Positions 13,531 through 16,933 of a DNA stretch of 16,933 bases are shown here, piece after piece (within the stretch, counting starts at the first letter, position 1; each line of letters begins with the position of its first letter). The notes under the pieces were generated by a model, which was not told the origin of the DNA, made no database searches, and saw only the letters and a list, made by a program, of their open reading frames with translations. Source of the DNA: JBQCHF01 sp051954955 (lineage in GTDB: Bacteria > Actinomycetota > Actinomycetes > Motilibacterales > Motilibacteraceae); NCBI GenBank assembly GCA_051954955.1, contig JBQCHF010000176.1, positions 1 through 16,933 on the forward strand. Direction: 5' to 3'. The translations under genes and the position numbers were made by a program.

Positions 13531-15039
13531 GTGTCGATGCCCTCTGAGGCCACGTCCCCCATCCATCGCGACGTCGACGCCCGCTCGGCAGAATCGGCGC
13601 AGGCGCCGGACCCGCTGCGCTGGCGGGCCCTGGCGGTGCTGGCTCTGGTGCAGTTCATGCTGGTGCTGGACAACACGGTCGTGAACGTCGCCCTGCCTTC
13701 GGTGCAGCGCGACCTCTCCCTCGGCCCGGCCGGTCTGGCCTGGGTGATCAACGCCTACGTGATCGCGTTCGGCGGTCTGCTGCTGCTCGGCGGTCGGTTG
13801 GCCGACCGGCTGGGACGTCGACGCGTCTACCTGATCGGCCTCGCGGTGTTCGCGGTCGCCTCGGCGAGCTGCGGTGCAGCCGTCAGCGGGGGGATGCTCG
13901 TCGCGAGCCGGTTCGTGCAGGGCCTGGGCGCCGCGGCCGTGGCGCCCGCGGCCCTGTCGTTGGTGACGCTGCTGTTCACCGACCCGGGGGAGCGGGCCCG
14001 CGCCTTCAGCATCTGGGGCGGGCTGGCCGCACTGGGCGGCACCACCGGGGTGCTGCTGTCCGGTGTCCTGGCCGATCTGGCCAGCTGGCGCTGGATCTTC
14101 TTCATCAACGTGCCCGTCGCCGTCGTCTGCCTGGCCGTGCTGCCACGACTGGTGAGGGAGAGCCGCTCGCCCGTGCAGCGCAGGCTGGACTGGGTCGGCG
14201 CGCTGCTGGTGACCGGCGGGCTGGTCGCCCTGATCTACGCGCTGCTCGAGGCAGGCTCCAACGGGTGGGGACGCCCAGGGACGGTGCTGCCGCTGCTGGT
14301 GGCGGTGAGCGCCCTGGCAGGCTTCGTGCTCGCCGAGGGCCGCCGCACCGACCCGCTGGTGCCACTGGGGTTCCTGCGCGACCGCACCCGCGGCACCGCC
14401 TACCTCGCGGCGCTGGCCGTGATGGCTGCGTTCTTCGCGACGTTCTTCTCCCTGACCCTGTACATGCAGGACGTCCTGGGCTTCTCCCCGCTGCGGGCCG
14501 GCCTGGCCTACGTCCCTTACGGCGCCGCGCTCACCGCCGGCATCGCCGCCTCGGGGGCACTCACCCGAAGGCACGGCCCCGGGCGTGTCCTCGCCCCCGG
14601 CCTGCTGGTGGCCGCGGCCGGGATGCTGATGCTGGCCCAGCTGCCCACCGCCAGCAGCTATCCGCTGCACCTGCTGCCCGGGCTGCTCGTGCTGGGTCTG
14701 GGCAACGGGCTGGCGATCCCCGCCGTCACCATCGCCGCGCTCAGCCGGGTGGCCCCCGCCGAGGCCGGGTTGGCCAGCGGGCTGCAGAACACGGTGCTGC
14801 AGGTCGGCGGAGCCGTCGGGCTGGCGGCCCTGGTCAGCCTCGGCAGCATGCACGCCCGCGCCCTGCAGGCCCACGGCGTCGACGCCGCTGCTGCCGCGAC
14901 CGCCGGGTTCACCCGATCCTTCGCGGTCGCTACCGGGGTCCTGCTCGCCGGCGCGCTAGCGGCCGTGATCGGGCAGCGTCGTCCGCCCCTCGTCCCGCCG
15001 CCCGCCCCTTCCATCCTCGCCACCCTCGGAGACCGCTGA
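13531..15039 (+). CDS. DHA2-family (14-TM) MFS drug exporter
   Basis: 502 residues. N-terminal hallmarks of the EmrB/QacA group are all present: LDNTVVNVALPSVQRDLSLG, AWVINAYVIAFGGLLLLGGR, motif A GRLADRLGRRRVYLIG and motif C-like GTTGVLLSGVLADLASWRWI followed by FFINVPV. About fourteen hydrophobic segments are spaced through the protein, so it should be a proton-driven exporter of drugs or other small hydrophobic compounds. The GTG at 13531 is preferred because GGAG at 13522-13525 is well spaced; the ATG at 13537 is the alternative. It is driven by the promoter at 13457-13484, repressed by the divergent MarR (inferred), and overlaps the next gene by one base. Confidence 0.9.
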   Translation: MSMPSEATSPIHRDVDARSAESAQAPDPLRWRALAVLALVQFMLVLDNTVVNVALPSVQRDLSLGPAGLAWVINAYVIAFGGLLLLGGRLADRLGRRRVYLIGLAVFAVASASCGAAVSGGMLVASRFVQGLGAAAVAPAALSLVTLLFTDPGERARAFSIWGGLAALGGTTGVLLSGVLADLASWRWIFFINVPVAVVCLAVLPRLVRESRSPVQRRLDWVGALLVTGGLVALIYALLEAGSNGWGRPGTVLPLLVAVSALAGFVLAEGRRTDPLVPLGFLRDRTRGTAYLAALAVMAAFFATFFSLTLYMQDVLGFSPLRAGLAYVPYGAALTAGIAASGALTRRHGPGRVLAPGLLVAAAGMLMLAQLPTASSYPLHLLPGLLVLGLGNGLAIPAVTIAALSRVAPAEAGLASGLQNTVLQVGGAVGLAALVSLGSMHARALQAHGVDAAAAATAGFTRSFAVATGVLLAGALAAVIGQRRPPLVPPPAPSILATLGDR

Positions 15040-15965
15040 TGCTGCTGCCCACCCCGGACGAGCTCCCGTACGAGCCGGTCCCCGCGACGCTGGTCAAGAC
15101 CTACCGCCCCGGCCTGTGGTTCGAGGGCATCGCCCAGGGGCCCGGCGGCATCCTGGTGCTGGCCGGAAGCACCGGCCTGGACTACGCCACCGGGGACACC
15201 AGCCGTGTCCGCGGCAAGGTCATCGCGCGGGCCGCGGACGGCACCGAGCGGGTGGTCTTCGCACCGCCAGCCGGTTCCACCGCCGGTGTCACCGCAATTG
15301 CCCCCGACAGCACCATGTTCATGGCCGTCACCGGCGGCGGACGAGGGCTGTGGCGCATCGAGCCCGACGGGCAGGGCCGGCTGCTGGCCGCCACTCCTGC
15401 CGGATCCTGGCCCAACGGGGTCAGCTTCGGCCCAGCCGGACCCGCCGGCCCGGTCTACCTCGCGGACAGCGCGCTCGGGGTGATCTGGTTGATCGACCCC
15501 GTCTCCGGCGCCCTGGACACGGCGTACGAGGGCGACGAGCTGCGGGCCCGCCCCGGTGCGCTCGCGCCCGGCGCCAACGGCATCCAGCGCTTCGGCGAGC
15601 ACCTCTACGTCACCAACTCCGACGCCGGCACGTTGCTGCGCTTCGACGTCGACGACGACGGCCGGATGGGACGTCCGCGCGTGCTCGTCACCGGGGTGCC
15701 CGGCGACGACTTCGCCGTCGACCAGGACGGCACCTTCTACGTGACCACGCACATCTTCAACACCGTCGTGCGCGTGGACCCCGACGGCCGCCGCGCGGCC
15801 ATCGCCTCCGACCCCGAGCACGTCACCGGCGCCACCGACTGCACGCTGGTCCTGGACGCAGAGGGCCGAAGGACTCTCTACGTGGCTACGGACAACGGTG
15901 CTCTCGTCAGCGGCGACACCGGCGCAGCCGGAGCCCTGGTGGCACTGAGCCTCTCTGATACCTGA
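15039..15965 (+). CDS. SMP-30/gluconolactonase-like beta-propeller protein
   Basis: 308 residues of repeated beta-strand blades, for example GVTAIAPDSTMFMAVTGGGR, NGVSFGPAGPAGPVYLADSA, NGIQRFGEHLYVTNSDAGTL and DDFAVDQDGTFYVTTHIFNT. E29 (WFEG), N126, N180 and D223/D224 (GDDFAVD) fit the divalent-metal site of the SMP-30/LRE family, which hydrolyses lactones or related esters. There is no signal peptide, so it should be cytoplasmic. The ATG overlaps the exporter stop (TGATG) with GGAG at 15028-15031, so the two are co-translated. Pairing with a drug exporter under MarR control resembles drug-responsive lactonases such as staphylococcal Drp35; the alternative, a sugar lactonase serving the aldonate operon, is less likely because it is in a different transcription unit. 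Confidence 0.8.
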   Translation: MLLPTPDELPYEPVPATLVKTYRPGLWFEGIAQGPGGILVLAGSTGLDYATGDTSRVRGKVIARAADGTERVVFAPPAGSTAGVTAIAPDSTMFMAVTGGGRGLWRIEPDGQGRLLAATPAGSWPNGVSFGPAGPAGPVYLADSALGVIWLIDPVSGALDTAYEGDELRARPGALAPGANGIQRFGEHLYVTNSDAGTLLRFDVDDDGRMGRPRVLVTGVPGDDFAVDQDGTFYVTTHIFNTVVRVDPDGRRAAIASDPEHVTGATDCTLVLDAEGRRTLYVATDNGALVSGDTGAAGALVALSLSDT

Positions 15966-16332
15966 TGTCTCACGCGGGAGCTGCTGTCCGCGCCTGCTGG
16001 CGGGACTGGGACTGCCCGGTATGGCGGGGTCTGATGCACCGGGCATCGCAGGCGCGCGGGGCGCGCTCCGCGTGCATCCGCTGGTCGTCTCGACGCCGGC
16101 TCGCCCCTCGCAAGGCCTGAGATCCTTCCAGCTGCGACTGAGGCCGTTGCCATTGCGCTGCGACGGCCGGTCCTGCCCCTGACCGCCCGCTCGAAGGCTG
16201 AAGGGGGCACCGGCGGCGGACGCCCGGTGATCTTCGGGCTACCCGGGCCACGCCAAGTACCCGGCTCGCCTCTCCGGCCCGCTCGTTCTACCCGTTACCG
16301 GCCAGCGCCACGACCAGGTGCCGTAGAAGCCG
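15966..16332. other. 367-base non-coding stretch with hairpins
   Basis: I see no credible gene here: open frames on both strands are Arg/Pro-rich shadows. It separates the exporter operon from a convergent hypothetical gene. Two dyads could end transcription: TGCCCGGT/ACCGGGCA (16013-16020 and 16038-16045, 17-base loop), and GCGCGC-GGG-GCGCGC (16052-16066). A weak GCCCG/CGGGC hairpin is at 16222-16239. None is followed by a T-run. Confidence 0.5.
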
Positions 16333-16782
16333 TCAGGGGCCGTGCGGGACCGGGACGGAGCGCTCGACGGTCCGGGCGAACGGGTGGCGCAGACGGAGCG
16401 CCGCGCGCTGCTTCGACGGTGCCCGCCATGACGCGTAGTCCCCGTCGCGGAACCGAACCCGACGCGCAACCACTGTCCCCGCGCGGGTGACCTCGCCGCA
16501 GCTGACGGTCCCGTCCAGCCACTCCCGCGCCCGGCCCAGTTGCTCGTGCAGCGCCTCGACCTTGTCCGGCTCGTCGTAGGCGAAGACCTGGACCTCGCAG
16601 TAGTCCCCGACGAGCAGGAAGCAGAGTTCGTCATCGCCCCACTGGAGCACCGCCGTGCGCGGGCTCACCGAGGAGCGCAAGGTGACCAGCACCCAGTAGC
16701 CGCGATGCGCGACGTCGACGGTGAAGCCGGGCTGTCGGGACCAGTCGCGCATGACCAGGTCGATCATCTCCCGCTCAAGCAT
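16333..16782 (-). CDS. Hypothetical protein, 149 residues
   Basis: I do not recognise the family. The start is well supported: the ATG at 16780-16782 is preceded by the purine-rich GAGGAGGGAGGGG. The N-terminal ~100 residues look like a compact alpha/beta domain with alternating strands (GYWVLVTLRSS, PRTAVLQWGDDELCFLLVGD, YCEVQVFAYDEPDKVEALHE) followed by a helix (QLGRAREWLDG). The last ~45 residues are Arg-rich and may be extended. There is no signal peptide or membrane segment, so it is probably cytoplasmic. Small strand-rich proteins of this kind occur singly in actinobacteria, some as immunity-like proteins, but there is no toxin gene next to it to support that. The upstream neighbour is lost in the poor sequence at the window end. 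Confidence 0.65.
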   Translation of the reverse strand: MLEREMIDLVMRDWSRQPGFTVDVAHRGYWVLVTLRSSVSPRTAVLQWGDDELCFLLVGDYCEVQVFAYDEPDKVEALHEQLGRAREWLDGTVSCGEVTRAGTVVARRVRFRDGDYASWRAPSKQRAALRLRHPFARTVERSVPVPHGP

Positions 16783-16824
16783 CCCTACCCCTCCCTCCTC
16801 GGCTCGGCATCGTTCGCTGGCGGG

Positions 16825-16933
16825 CCCCCCCCCCCCCCCGCGCCCGCCCGGCCGGCCGCCCCCCGCCGGCGCGCGGGGGCGAACGGGGCCGGGGGGCCCC
16901 GCCGAGCGGGGCGAGGGGCCGGGCGGGGGCGGC
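16825..16933. other. Low-complexity G/C-only end, probably an assembly artefact
   Basis: A run of 15 C residues (16825-16839) is followed by about 94 bases that are nearly all G or C in short homopolymers (CCGGCCGG, GGGGCCGGGGGGCCCC). No frame looks coding. The abrupt change of texture against the rest of the window suggests low-quality sequence at a contig end and not a biological feature. Confidence 0.7.

Noticed and set aside
15039..15965. SMP-30 protein as the gluconolactonase of the aldonate operon
   Set aside because: It is about 4.6 kb away in a separate MarR-controlled unit and co-translated with a drug exporter, so a direct link is not supported.
15970..16251. 93-codon minus-strand open frame in the gap after the SMP-30 gene
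   Set aside because: Arg/Ser/Gln-rich with no domain or ribosome-binding site; hairpins explain the stretch better.
1..16933. tRNA, rRNA, insertion sequences, phage genes or toxin-antitoxin pairs
   Set aside because: None was recognised: no cloverleaf-like sequence, transposase motif or terminal inverted repeats were seen by eye on either strand.

Overview
The window is very G+C-rich, with strongly G/C-biased third codon positions, many ATGA-type gene overlaps, several GTG starts and little sign of E. coli-like promoters. This, with the protein families present (an actinobacterial-type SdhB, FCD-domain GntR, CUT1 sugar ABC importer, DHA2 exporter), points to the chromosome of a high-GC actinomycete. 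A Geodermatophilaceae-like organism would fit, but the genus is a guess. The last ~110 bases are almost pure G/C with a 15-C run and look like a poor-quality contig end.

Left part (1-1687): the 5' part of an XRE-type regulator (minus strand, cut by the window start) with a palindrome at its start; a complete succinate dehydrogenase iron-sulfur subunit (sdhB, minus) that stands without sdhA or sdhC; a tandem array of a 17-bp repeat upstream of sdhB; and a small cupin protein on the plus strand.

Central part (1700-10403): a sugar-acid (aldonate) catabolic locus. A GntR/FadR-family regulator (minus) is divergent from a tight eight-gene plus-strand operon: lipoprotein solute-binding protein, two CUT1 permeases, D-galactonate dehydratase (DgoD), 2-keto-3-deoxy-phosphogalactonate/gluconate aldolase, a PfkB-type 2-keto-3-deoxy-sugar-acid kinase, a D-mannonate/D-gluconate dehydratase of the ManD subgroup, and gluconokinase. 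The genes together describe uptake of a sugar acid or sugar-acid-containing compound, dehydration to 2-keto-3-deoxy acids by two enolase-superfamily enzymes, phosphorylation and cleavage to pyruvate and glyceraldehyde 3-phosphate, plus a branch to 6-phosphogluconate. No ABC ATPase is encoded here, so the importer must borrow one. A 12-bp perfect stem-loop separates the binding-protein gene from the permease genes.

Right part (10417-16782): a fusion of an HxlR-type winged-helix domain to a peroxiredoxin domain (minus), divergent from an MFS transporter whose start codon lies in a perfect 15-bp palindrome; a small lipoprotein gene apparently broken by two compensating frameshifts; a MarR regulator divergent from a DHA2 (14-TM type) exporter and an SMP-30/gluconolactonase-like protein, with a near-consensus promoter carrying two copies of a CTTGA-N5-TCAAG operator; a 367-base stretch with only hairpins; and a hypothetical protein. 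The items most worth a second look are the HxlR-peroxiredoxin fusion with its divergent transporter, the two-operator MarR switch, the composition of the aldonate operon, the lone sdhB with its 17-bp repeats, and the doubly frameshifted lipoprotein.
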